Shown: positions 1-7,311 of the stretch, in pieces
How the letters are laid out: every line of letters starts with the position of its first letter
Position numbering within the stretch: the first letter of the stretch is position 1
Assembly: GCA_910577765.1 (NCBI GenBank)
Contig: CAJTOV010000029.1
Span: forward strand, 1 to 29,446
Direction: 5' to 3'
Length of the DNA: 29,446 nucleotides
DNA from: an uncultured Lachnospiraceae bacterium
GTDB lineage: Bacteria > Bacillota > Clostridia > Lachnospirales > Lachnospiraceae
Made by a program: the position numbers and the translations under genes
Notes under the pieces: generated by a model
Seen by the model: the letters and a program-made list of their open reading frames with translations, nothing else
Database searches by the model: none
Told to the model about the DNA's origin: nothing

Positions 1-1062
1 TATGCCATCTGTTCCAATGATCTGGACTACCAGAATGTCATTGATTTCTGGGAGCAGCGGGGCGTAGAGATCGGCAGGGTGGGCTTTGACACCCGGAGGA
101 AAGGGTGCCAGTGGCAGAAACAGGAGGCCGGGGAGGAACTGCTGCCGGCGCAGACGGAAGGAAGAAAGCATGGACAGGAGGAGACCGGCGGAAGCAGCCA
201 GACCAGGCAGGGGCAGGAGGGAAGAACCCGGGGCAGCCGGACAAGCCGTCTGAGACATGCAGCTGTGGAATCGGCGGGAAGAAGTCTGACAGGGCAGCCG
301 GACCAGACAGAGGATGAGGATTCCGTAAGCAGCGTCACCGGAAGGATTCGGGAAGTGACGGTTCCGGGCCGCCAGCCCTGTCCGGAGGAAAGCGGCCTGG
401 GCCTCCAGCCCCGTCCGGAGGAAATCGCGCCGGAACGCCGGTCCCGTCAGAGTAGACGCCGGGCAGCAGCGGAAGCAGAAAGCAGCTTTTCCCCGGATAC
501 AAACTTCCAGCCGGCAGAGGAAACGGGAAAAGGCCGGATTCTCCAGATGAAGGCACCGGAGGAGCTGGAAGGACGCGGCCGGAGGCGCAGGAGAGGACGG
601 TCAGGCGTCCAGGCCCAGGAGTGTACAGAAGAGCGGACCATACAGCCTTCGGAGCCGGAGGAGATGACCGACCAGCAGATTATCACGGAGATTGCCAGGT
701 CCATTCCCGTGTCTGACCTGGGAAGCTGGTATACGGTGCTGGTGTCGCTGCTGGGCCAGGACGCAGGACTGGAGTATTACCGGAAGCTGAAGAAGGACGC
801 GGACTGGAGGGACGAGCTTTCCCGGTATCTGCTGCCCAATGCCCAGGAGAGAAATGTCTATCTCATTGCCCTGCTTTACCGGTATCATCACCTGGATGCG
901 GCCAAGGCGGCGGAAGCCTACAGACTGGTGGATGCCCACAGCCGGAAGAACAAGAAGGCAATCCGGGCGGATTTTGAAAAGCATTTTGGCTGGAAGACCG
1001 AAGAGCAGAACCGGTATTACAAGGTGCTGAAACCGGTGGTGGATGTACTGAAAGGAAAATGA
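1..1062 (+). CDS. 5'-truncated protein, possible NYN/PIN-like domain with basic low-complexity linker
   Basis: The frame is open from the first base, so the gene begins outside the window; 353 residues are visible. The first residues include SNDLDYQNVIDFWEQRG, which resembles the end of a NYN/PIN-like nuclease fold (an acidic residue after a Ser/Asn followed by a helix and a Gly). This is a weak resemblance. Residues about 35-220 are a low-complexity stretch rich in Arg, Glu, Gln and Gly, probably disordered. From about residue 220 to the end there is a compact helical-looking domain (EEMTDQQIITEIARSIP onward, with many Tyr, Leu and Lys) that I do not recognise. It converges on the UppS-like gene, with a long hairpin between them. 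An internal GTG at 79 could be mistaken for the start. If the NYN reading is right, it may be an RNA-processing protein; this is inference. Confidence 0.6.
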   Translation, partial: YAICSNDLDYQNVIDFWEQRGVEIGRVGFDTRRKGCQWQKQEAGEELLPAQTEGRKHGQEETGGSSQTRQGQEGRTRGSRTSRLRHAAVESAGRSLTGQPDQTEDEDSVSSVTGRIREVTVPGRQPCPEESGLGLQPRPEEIAPERRSRQSRRRAAAEAESSFSPDTNFQPAEETGKGRILQMKAPEELEGRGRRRRRGRSGVQAQECTEERTIQPSEPEEMTDQQIITEIARSIPVSDLGSWYTVLVSLLGQDAGLEYYRKLKKDADWRDELSRYLLPNAQERNVYLIALLYRYHHLDAAKAAEAYRLVDAHSRKNKKAIRADFEKHFGWKTEEQNRYYKVLKPVVDVLKGK

Positions 1063-1154
1063 AGGATTCTGCCGGCAGCGGCCATACTGGCCGGGGTATG
1101 GCTTTGGCGGAAGGGGAGAAGAAGGTAGAACCCGTATCACGGACGGACAGGAAG

Positions 1155-1211
1155 AACCGGCTGCCGTCACGGCCAGCCTGTAGGCAGGGCTGGGTGTGAC
1201 GGCAGCCGGTT
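1155..1211. terminator. long hairpin between convergent genes, probable bidirectional terminator
   Basis: A perfect 16-base inverted repeat (1155-1170 with 1196-1211, AACCGGCTGCCGTCAC and its complement) encloses a second, imperfect stem (CCAGCC with GGCTGG). It sits between the stop codons of two convergent genes. There is no T-run, so its role as a terminator rests on position and stem strength only. Confidence 0.5.
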
Positions 1212-1257
1212 CCTGATTCACTGGAATTTCCGCAAGGCAGGACTGCCGCCCGCTGCC

Positions 1258-1881
1258 TTACCCGCCCAGTGTTACATCCTGCTTCTGGTACCAGGCCAGG
1301 GCATCCAGAAAGTCCTGGTCCTCATAGTCCGGCCACAGACGGTCAGCCACATAGAAGTCCGCGTACACAGACTGGATCGGCAGAAAGCCGGACAGCCTGC
1401 GCATGCCGCCCCACCGGATCACCAGGTCGATCCGGGAAATGTCCCGGGAGTGGGGATAGCCGTCCTGGCGGATATGGGACAGATCCCATTTCCACCCGTA
1501 GTTTACCAGGAAATTCACCAGGATTCCGCCGCCATGGACCGGGGTCCGCTGTGTGTAGCGGCACAGCTCCCGGGGAAAGCAGGGGGAGCTGCTGTCACCG
1601 ATGACCAGAAGGTCTGCCCCTTCCCGGGTCAGCATGTCCACGGCCTCCACGCAGGCAGCCCGGAAGGCCTGGTACTGCTCCGGGGGACGCTTACAGTTGT
1701 CCATGGTAAATCCGTAATAGGTTATCTCCCGGATTCCCCGGGATTTGGCCAGTTTCAGAAGTCTCATGCCAGGAGCCAGGCCATAGGCATACCCCTCCTG
1801 CTTCTTCATTCCTCTTGCTTCTGCCCAGCGGCGGTTGCCGTCCGGGATAATGCCGATATGTTCCGGCTTCCGTTTTCCCAT
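1258..1881 (-). CDS. divergent undecaprenyl diphosphate synthase family protein (short cis-prenyltransferase)
   Basis: The 207-residue protein carries the family signature HIGIIPDGNRRWA (residues 8-20, Asp14 at the catalytic position) and the late block RLSGFLPIQSVYADFYVADRLWPD split across residues 162-185. Family members normally join isopentenyl diphosphate units to make the lipid carrier of cell-wall synthesis and are about 240-250 residues long. This one is shorter and departs at key positions: the usual GH of the GHxxG motif is Gly-Tyr (Tyr31), the conserved Glu in the RT(S/G)GE block is Met160, and the metal-binding Glu of the AYAE block is Asp175. The start has an AGGTGAT ribosome site. 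It follows citXG by 92 bases on the same strand. It may be a paralogue with altered chain length or a non-standard role; a housekeeping UppS probably lies elsewhere. Confidence 0.85.
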   Translation of the reverse strand: MGKRKPEHIGIIPDGNRRWAEARGMKKQEGYAYGLAPGMRLLKLAKSRGIREITYYGFTMDNCKRPPEQYQAFRAACVEAVDMLTREGADLLVIGDSSSPCFPRELCRYTQRTPVHGGGILVNFLVNYGWKWDLSHIRQDGYPHSRDISRIDLVIRWGGMRRLSGFLPIQSVYADFYVADRLWPDYEDQDFLDALAWYQKQDVTLGG

Positions 1882-1973
1882 GATTGATCACCTCATGAAA
1901 AGTATTGACCGGTTTGGGCACTCTTAATCCCGAAGGTTTTTGCAGACTGCATCCGGGATGTATAGGAAATCCG

Positions 1974-3329
1974 TCAAAGCCCGGTTTCCAGAAAATACAG
2001 CAGATAGCAGACCGCCAGCAGGTCAGCGCTTCCTCCCGGGGACAGGTTCTGTTCTATAAAGGCCTGGTCTAAGGCCTGGAGGGCTTCCCGGTCCGGGAAA
2101 GAAGTCTCTTCCAGCAGATTCCTGACTCTGGCGCAGGTTTCCTGCTGGGTAAGCAGGCTGCTTCTGGCCACCAGGCAGGTATCCACAGTGGCAGTCATCA
2201 GGGCCAGAAGGGCGCCGCAGCCGGCATCATTTAGGGAGAGACCCTGGGCAAGTCCGGCCCGCAGGGTGGGAAGCCCCGCTTCCCGGACAGCCGGAAGTCC
2301 GGCCTCCATCTGGCCCCGGACCCCGCTGATTTGGTATTCCAGATACAGCTTCTGCCCTACGGTGGCAGCGTTCTCCCTGGTAAGTCCGGCAAAATCCGAA
2401 GCTGTCAGGCCCTCTGTCATGGCCCTGCATTCTGCCAGAATGGCGTCCGGCTCCTGCCACCGGTTCCGGGGAAGCCGTCCCAGGGCAGCACAGAGAATGC
2501 CCATGGAGAAGATAGCCCCCTTGTGGGTGTTGACTCCTTTGGTGGCAGCCAGCATGTCCGCCTCGGCTTTTCTTCCGGCAGGCCGCAGGGCCCGGAAGGT
2601 CTCCGGGGCCTTTAAGGCAGCCGTCTGCCTCCCGGTCCGGGTACAGGATGCAAAATAGGGCCACAGAGCGCTGGCACTGTCAAAGAAGGTGAAGAGATCC
2701 ATGTCCCGGTGGCTGCCGTTGTTCGCACAGTCTACCAGCCCGGGCTTGGGGGTGGTGGCCACCTCGTAGAGCAGGGCCCGGCAGGCCAGTCTGGCCGCAT
2801 CTGCGGCATCTGCATCTTCCAGGGCCTCCTTAAGGATCTGGCAGGTCCGCTCTTCCAGTTCCTCCACAGAATGGGTCCGGCTGCGGGCACATACTTTGGC
2901 CGGACCGCCGCAGATCAGGCAGCGGCGGGGGGCAAGGCCCAGATCCTGGCGGTCGGATTTCTCCCCGCCGGGGGCAAGAACATCCATATCAAACAGCCTT
3001 CCCAGAGGGGATTCGTCTTCAATGGCCGTGGTGACCCCTTTGACCAGCCGGGCAGGGCGGTCAATCACATAGTAGGCTTCATTTCCCGTAGGCTCATTCC
3101 ACTCTTCATAGTGGAGACAGGGGATATTCATGGAGCGCAGACGCTCCTTAAGCCAGCGGTTTCCCAAAGAAAAGCCCTCCCGGATCAGGGGGCTGTTTTT
3201 TACAGGGCCGGCGATATTCATGGTGAAGCAGACCAGGACCGCCTGGTACTGGTCAAGAAGCTTCTGCTGCCGGACCGCGCGGCGCTCTCTGGCGTCAAGC
3301 ATCTGGGGCAGGGTGACGGGCTGGTTCAT
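1974..3329 (-). CDS. citXG: CitX-CitG fusion: citrate lyase prosthetic-group synthesis and attachment
   Basis: Residues 1 to about 170 match CitX (apo-citrate lyase phosphoribosyl-dephospho-CoA transferase); a cysteine pair in RRCLICGGPAKVCARSRTH closes this domain. Residues about 180-451 match CitG (triphosphoribosyl-dephospho-CoA synthase), with LLYEVATTPKPGLVDCANNG and an HKGAIFSMGILCAALG block. CitG makes the prosthetic-group precursor from ATP and dephospho-CoA, and CitX transfers it to the citrate lyase acyl-carrier subunit. Fused CitXG proteins are known in other bacteria. The start has AGGAGG nine bases upstream. No citrate lyase subunit genes (citC, citD, citE, citF) are in the window, so the client enzyme must be encoded elsewhere. 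A perfect inverted repeat upstream may control it. A CitMHS-type transporter lies about 6 kb away. Confidence 0.93.
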   Translation of the reverse strand: MNQPVTLPQMLDARERRAVRQQKLLDQYQAVLVCFTMNIAGPVKNSPLIREGFSLGNRWLKERLRSMNIPCLHYEEWNEPTGNEAYYVIDRPARLVKGVTTAIEDESPLGRLFDMDVLAPGGEKSDRQDLGLAPRRCLICGGPAKVCARSRTHSVEELEERTCQILKEALEDADAADAARLACRALLYEVATTPKPGLVDCANNGSHRDMDLFTFFDSASALWPYFASCTRTGRQTAALKAPETFRALRPAGRKAEADMLAATKGVNTHKGAIFSMGILCAALGRLPRNRWQEPDAILAECRAMTEGLTASDFAGLTRENAATVGQKLYLEYQISGVRGQMEAGLPAVREAGLPTLRAGLAQGLSLNDAGCGALLALMTATVDTCLVARSSLLTQQETCARVRNLLEETSFPDREALQALDQAFIEQNLSPGGSADLLAVCYLLYFLETGL

Positions 3330-3411
3330 GGGCAGGTTCCTCCTGGTCAGTAATCGATAATTCCCTGAATTCCGTTTACCGAGCCGGTGGATACAGGGAT
3401 GTTCACCAAAA

Positions 3412-3435
3412 ATAGTATATACAACTATATACTAT
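3412..3435. promoter_or_regulatory. perfect inverted repeat upstream of citXG, probable operator
   Basis: ATAGTATATA, four bases (CAAC), then TATATACTAT: a perfect 10-base inverted repeat. It lies about 80 bases upstream of the citXG start and just downstream of the tRNA terminator. AT-rich TATATAC-type half sites are typical of GntR-family operators, and GntR-type regulators control some Firmicute citrate genes; the regulator is not in this window. Confidence 0.55.
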
Positions 3436-3462
3436 GGCCGGCAGAATGTCAAACAGAGCCAA

Positions 3463-3500
3463 CAAAAAAAGTGCGTATCCGCTGGGGATACGCACTTTAC
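3463..3500 (-). terminator. intrinsic terminator of the tRNA cluster
   Basis: On the minus strand a 10-base perfect stem (GTGCGTATCC with GGATACGCAC, 3471-3480 and 3486-3495) with a 5-base loop is followed by seven T residues. It lies 20 bases past the 3' end of tRNA-Thr. Confidence 0.9.
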
Positions 3501-3514
3501 ACTGGCTGAATGCA

Positions 3515-3587
3515 AGCTCCCGGCCGGACTCGAACCGGCGACCCACGCATTACGAATGCGTTGCGCTACCAACTGCGCTACGGAAGC
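3515..3587 (-). tRNA. tRNA-Thr (anticodon CGT)
   Basis: A 73-base cloverleaf: acceptor GCTTCCG pairs with CGGGAGC (one G-T), the anticodon stem is ACGCA/TGCGT with loop TTCGTAA giving anticodon CGT, and the T stem GCCGG/CCGGC encloses TTCGAGT. The discriminator is T and CCA is not encoded. Confidence 0.96.
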
Positions 3588-3621
3588 ATAAGAACCTTCT
3601 GGAGGAATTTTCCTGCACTAA

Positions 3622-3656
3622 GGCAATAAAATGCTTTGGACATTCATCCAAAGCAT
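3622..3656 (-). terminator. terminator-like hairpin between tRNA-Glu and tRNA-Thr
   Basis: On the minus strand ATGCTTTGGA, a 6-base loop and TCCAAAGCAT form a perfect 10-base stem, followed by TTTATTGCC. It lies inside the 73-base gap between tRNA-Glu and tRNA-Thr. It may attenuate read-through or serve as a processing structure; I see no good promoter between it and tRNA-Thr. Confidence 0.5.
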
Positions 3657-3660
3657 CCAA

Positions 3661-3732
3661 TGACCTCGCCGGGAATCGAACCCGGGTTTACGCCGTGAGA
3701 GGGCGTCGTCTTAGCCGCTTGACCACGAGGCC
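3661..3732 (-). tRNA. tRNA-Glu (anticodon CTC)
   Basis: A 72-base cloverleaf: acceptor GGCCTCG with CGAGGTC, anticodon stem ACGCC/GGCGT with loop CTCTCAC giving CTC, and T arm CCGGGTTCGATTCCCGG. CCA is not encoded. Only four bases separate it from tRNA-Pro, so the two are certainly cotranscribed. Confidence 0.96.
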
Positions 3733-3736
3733 AGAA

Positions 3737-3810
3737 TCGAGGCGACAAGATTCGAACTTGCGGCCTCTGCGTCCCGAACGCAGCGCTCTACCAAACTGAG
3801 CCACGCCTCG
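3737..3810 (-). tRNA. tRNA-Pro (anticodon CGG)
   Basis: A 74-base cloverleaf starting with C as bacterial tRNA-Pro does: acceptor CGAGGCG with CGCCTCG, anticodon stem CTGCG/CGCAG with loop TTCGGGA giving CGG. CCA is not encoded. It is the first gene of the tRNA cluster. Confidence 0.96.
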
Positions 3811-3824
3811 AAGCGAACTCCTAT

Positions 3825-3853
3825 ATATTACCACTTTCTGAAGGAAAATGCAA
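3825..3853 (-). promoter_or_regulatory. sigma-A promoter of the tRNA cluster
   Basis: On the minus strand TTGCAT (3848-3853), a 17-base spacer and TAATAT (3825-3830) precede tRNA-Pro by 14 bases. Spacing and hexamers fit a strong housekeeping promoter. Confidence 0.85.
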
Positions 3854-3979
3854 GCAGAAAATAAAAAAATTTACATTTTTTTCGCATAGGGCCTCGTCAC
3901 ATTTCTTTCACATTTCCAACAAATCCCAAACACATTTCCCATGTATAGTAAAGCCATCAGAACCCAGGAGGAAGACAAG

Positions 3980-4807
3980 ATGAACCAGACAGTATTCAAA
4001 CGGTATGAGAAAAAGTACCTGCTTTCTTTAGATCAGTACCATGCCCTGATCAGCCGGACCATTACCAGGCTCCGGCCGGACCAGTACGGAAAACACAGCA
4101 TCTGCAATCTTTATTTTGATTCCGGGGATTTTAGCCTGATCCGCAGGTCCCTGGAGAAGCCGGCCTACAAGGAGAAGATCCGTCTGCGCAGCTATGGGGT
4201 GCCAGGGCCGGGGGACCAGGTATTCCTGGAGCTTAAGAAAAAATATGACGGGGTGGTCTACAAGCGCCGGGTTGCCATGACCCTGGCAGATGCCAGGCGG
4301 TATCTTTCCCTGGCATGCGGTATGCCCCCGGTTCCGCTGCAGCCGGCTGCATCCGGTGTAGAGGCCAGGCTTTCCCTGGCAGGCGGGATACTTCCGGCCG
4401 GGGCAGGGGACACTTGCCGGGAGGCCGGGTCCGGCCAGTCCAGCCAGATTCTAAAGGAGATTGACTATGCCATCCGGTTCCACCAGGTACGGCCTGTCGT
4501 GTATCTGGCCTATGAACGGATCGCCTTTTCGGGCAAGGAGGACCCGGAGCTGCGGATAACCTTTGATATGAACATCCGGGCCAGGGATTATGGTCTGGAG
4601 CTGGATCAGGGAACCTTTGGCACGCCTTTGCTGGGAAAGCGGGAATTCCTTATGGAGGTGAAGATTCCGGGAGCCATGCCTCTCTGGATGAGCCAGACGC
4701 TGTCGGAGCTGGAGATTTACCCGGTATCCTACTCAAAATACGGAACCTGGTACCGGGAATTCCTGGCAGGAAAAGAGCTGGAAGAAGGAGGGAAAATCTG
4801 TGCTTAA
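3980..4807 (+). CDS. VTC-domain polyphosphate polymerase
   Basis: The 275-residue protein belongs to the VTC4-like polymerase family, which makes polyphosphate from nucleoside triphosphates inside a basic tunnel. Visible motifs are RYEKKYLL near the N-terminus, CNLYFDSGDFSLI, KIRLRSYG, FLELKKKYDGVVYKRRV, VYLAYERIAFSG, RITFDMNIRARDYG and FLMEVKIPGAMP, which supply the Arg/Lys lining and metal-binding Glu residues of the fold. I chose ATG 3980 over an in-frame ATG at 3941 because AGGAGG stands nine bases before it. Residues about 115-155 form a Pro/Ala/Gly-rich insertion that is unlikely to be core fold. It overlaps the DUF4956 gene by eight bases. VTC, DUF4956 and Cthe_2159-type genes co-occur in many Clostridia, often with CotH, which is absent here. 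Confidence 0.9.
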   Translation: MNQTVFKRYEKKYLLSLDQYHALISRTITRLRPDQYGKHSICNLYFDSGDFSLIRRSLEKPAYKEKIRLRSYGVPGPGDQVFLELKKKYDGVVYKRRVAMTLADARRYLSLACGMPPVPLQPAASGVEARLSLAGGILPAGAGDTCREAGSGQSSQILKEIDYAIRFHQVRPVVYLAYERIAFSGKEDPELRITFDMNIRARDYGLELDQGTFGTPLLGKREFLMEVKIPGAMPLWMSQTLSELEIYPVSYSKYGTWYREFLAGKELEEGGKICA

Positions 4808-5474
4808 CAGTATTCTGGACAAAGGAATCGCTGCCAGTGTGTCGGTGGAGGAATTTCTGGTCTGTATGGCCGTATCTCTGGCCCTGGGGGCAGCCCTGGC
4901 CTGGATTCACGGGTATATGAACCAGGTCTCCCGGAATTTCCTGATTACTCTGGTATCCCTTCCGGCGGTGGTTCAGATGGTGATTATGATGGTTAATGGA
5001 AATCTGGGAACCGGTGTGGCGGTAATGGGGGCTTTCAGTCTGGTCCGCTTCCGTTCTGCACCGGGGAACGCAAGGGAGATCACCAGCATCTTCGCAGCCA
5101 TGGCAGCCGGTCTGGCCACGGGCATGGGGTATGTGGGGGCAGCGGCCGTGATGACCGCAGTGGTGGGCCTGGTTACCGTAATTGTGCTCCGGTTACCGGA
5201 CAAAGGAGCCCTGGCAAAGCGGGAATTGAAGGTGACGATCCCGGAGAATCTGGATTATCCGGGGATCTTTGATGATCTGTTCCGGCAATACACGGACAAG
5301 GCAGAGCTGGTACGGGTGCGCACCGTCAATATGGGAAGTCTCTATGAGCTTCAGTACCATGTGACTTTGAAGGCTATGGAGGCGGAGAAGGAATTTCTCG
5401 ACCAGATCCGCTGCCGCAACGGCAACCTGGGCCTGGTCTGCGGGAGGATACCCACTGACCGGGAGGAATTATAG
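4800..5474 (+). CDS. DUF4956 membrane protein, partner of the polyphosphate polymerase
   Basis: The 224-residue protein has hydrophobic segments at about residues 17-36, 45-65, 68-80 and 92-130, followed by a soluble C-terminal domain from about 140. The segment GAFSLVRFRSAPGNAREITSIF split over residues 77-100 is characteristic of DUF4956, with conserved Arg residues near the membrane. The start is GTG at 4800, overlapping the upstream gene, with GAAGGAGG before it. The function is unknown. Constant linkage to VTC polymerases makes a role in membrane anchoring or in export of the polymer a fair guess, but that is inference. Confidence 0.9.
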   Translation: MLNSILDKGIAASVSVEEFLVCMAVSLALGAALAWIHGYMNQVSRNFLITLVSLPAVVQMVIMMVNGNLGTGVAVMGAFSLVRFRSAPGNAREITSIFAAMAAGLATGMGYVGAAAVMTAVVGLVTVIVLRLPDKGALAKRELKVTIPENLDYPGIFDDLFRQYTDKAELVRVRTVNMGSLYELQYHVTLKAMEAEKEFLDQIRCRNGNLGLVCGRIPTDREEL

Positions 5475-5508
5475 CAGATAATCAGGAAACAGAAATGGAG
5501 GAACAAAA

Positions 5509-7311
5509 GTGGGATATAAACGGATAGGGAGCATTCTTATATTTACATTAGGTACTGCCATGCTGGCGGTCACCGGCTGCGGCGCCGCGGACCAGGGGCA
5601 GGCGCCCCGGCAGGAACAGCAGATCCAGGCCGGGCAGGAATCCTTGTCCGATCCGGCAGAACCGGACGGACAGCCGGGAACCGGACAGGGGCAGGCGGGT
5701 TCCGGCCCAAAGGACCAGACAGCCGGAACTGGTCATGATACCGGAGGAAAAGATTCCGGGGAAATCCAGACCGGGACCATTACCGCGGATCTGGCGGGAG
5801 GTGTCCGGCGCAGCATTACGGTTGAGGCAGAGGATCTGGATGCAGATTATACGGAAACCGCCGTCCAGATTCAGATCGACGACACCGGCATCCAGGTAAC
5901 CGGCAGCGGAACCTGGGCCAGCGGCAGTACGGTGACCATCCAGAAAGGCGGAACCTATGTGGTGTCAGGGACATTGTCGGACGGACAGATCTGTATTGAC
6001 GCAGACCAGAATACGGTCCACCTGGTACTGGACGGGGTAAATCTGACCAGCCAGACCACGGCACCCATTTACCGTAAGGACAAGGGAAAGACCATTCTGA
6101 CCCTGGCAGAAGGAAGCCGTAATGTGGTCCAGGACCAGACCCCATACCAGTATGCACAAGCCGGCGAGGATGAGCCGGATGCGCCCCTGTTCTTCAAGGG
6201 GGATCTGACCATCAACGGAACCGGGACCCTGGAGGTGGCAGGCAACTACCAGTGCGGCATCCGCAGCAAGGAGCATCTGATGGTGGTTTCCGGAACCGTC
6301 CGCATCCGGTCCGCAGATGACGGGCTGAAGGGGAAGGAGTCCGTGGTGATTCTGGGCGGGGATCTGGATATCCAGGCCGGTAAGGACGGGATCAAATCCA
6401 GCCAGGATGCGGATGACCAGGCAGGCTTTATCTGGATTGACGGCGGTACCATCACCATTGCCGCGGATGATGACGGAATTCAGGCAGAGACCGCCCTGAT
6501 CATCCGGGACGGGCAGATTCGGATCACCCGCTCCCAGGAGGCCCTGGCCGGGAAGACGGTGGACATTCTTGGGGGTGTCATTTATGGGGAGGCAGAAGAC
6601 GACGGAATCAATTCCGCGGCAGCCGTGGACACGGAGCGTGAGAAAATGCAGAATCAGGAAGGGGTATACACCCGGATTGCAGGCGGGGAAGTTCATCTCA
6701 ATGCCAGGGCAGACGGGATTGACTCCAACGGCAATCTGTACATAGAAGGGGGAACCCTCTATCTGACGGGACCCTCAGACGGAGGAAACGGAATTCTGGA
6801 TTACAATGGGGACGCGGCCCTGACCGGTGGAACCGTGTTTGCCGCAGGGACCTCCAGTATGATGCAGACCTTTGGCCAGGAATCCACCCAGAACTATCTG
6901 GTGGTCTACTGGGAAGAACCCCAGGAGGCCGGAACGCCAATGGAGCTGACGGATGCAGAGGGAAAGGTTCTGGGAAGCTACACCCCGGAGAAACCCTACG
7001 AGGCCGCCATTATTTCCGTGCCGGAGCTTACGGAAGGAACTGCTTATTATGTGACTGCGGGAGAAACCAGGGTGGAAATGACGGTGGAAGGAATTGAGAC
7101 CGTCAGCGGGACCCCATCTTCCGGCCCGGGAGGGCGCCGCATGGGCGGTCACGGAGGAATGGAAAGACCAGGAAGGGGTGAACTCCCGGAAGGGATGGAA
7201 CGTCCGGAAGGTGCGGAGCCGCCGGAGAGAAGAGAACGTCCGGAAGGTGCGGAGCCGCCGGAGGGAAGAGAACGTCCGGAAGGACCGGAGGACCAGTCAG
7301 GGCCACAGTAA
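5509..7311 (+). CDS. carbohydrate-binding beta-helix lipoprotein, Cthe_2159 family
   Basis: The 600-residue protein starts at GTG 5509 after ATGGAGGAAC. A signal peptide ends in the lipobox VTGC at about residue 21, so it is probably lipid-anchored on the outside. A Gln/Pro/Gly-rich linker runs to about residue 85. The body has repeating turns typical of a parallel beta-helix, such as GDLTINGTGTLEVAGNY, SADDGLKGKESVVILGG, AGKDGIKSSQD and DDDGIQAET; the recurring DDGI/KDGI turns are hallmarks of the Cthe_2159 family, described as polysaccharide-binding. The last 60 residues are low complexity with a 12-residue tandem repeat (ERPEGAEPPEGR). It is 34 bases after the DUF4956 gene and its 3' end overlaps the convergent permease gene by 15 bases. 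Ligand unknown. Confidence 0.88.
   Translation: MGYKRIGSILIFTLGTAMLAVTGCGAADQGQAPRQEQQIQAGQESLSDPAEPDGQPGTGQGQAGSGPKDQTAGTGHDTGGKDSGEIQTGTITADLAGGVRRSITVEAEDLDADYTETAVQIQIDDTGIQVTGSGTWASGSTVTIQKGGTYVVSGTLSDGQICIDADQNTVHLVLDGVNLTSQTTAPIYRKDKGKTILTLAEGSRNVVQDQTPYQYAQAGEDEPDAPLFFKGDLTINGTGTLEVAGNYQCGIRSKEHLMVVSGTVRIRSADDGLKGKESVVILGGDLDIQAGKDGIKSSQDADDQAGFIWIDGGTITIAADDDGIQAETALIIRDGQIRITRSQEALAGKTVDILGGVIYGEAEDDGINSAAAVDTEREKMQNQEGVYTRIAGGEVHLNARADGIDSNGNLYIEGGTLYLTGPSDGGNGILDYNGDAALTGGTVFAAGTSSMMQTFGQESTQNYLVVYWEEPQEAGTPMELTDAEGKVLGSYTPEKPYEAAIISVPELTEGTAYYVTAGETRVEMTVEGIETVSGTPSSGPGGRRMGGHGGMERPGRGELPEGMERPEGAEPPERRERPEGAEPPEGRERPEGPEDQSGPQ
7198..7285 (+). repeat. 36-base tandem repeat in the lipoprotein C-terminus
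   Basis: Two complete 36-base units (7198-7233 and 7234-7269) and a partial third encode ERPEGAEPPE(R/G)R. The units are nearly identical, which suggests recent expansion or homogenisation. The frame is kept, so copy number could vary without breaking the gene. Confidence 0.9.

Noticed and set aside
3434..3799. A 121-residue plus-strand reading frame across the tRNA cluster
   Set aside because: It is a translation of tRNA genes on the opposite strand; peptides such as SSRPDSNRRPTHYECVALP are typical of miscalled tRNAs.
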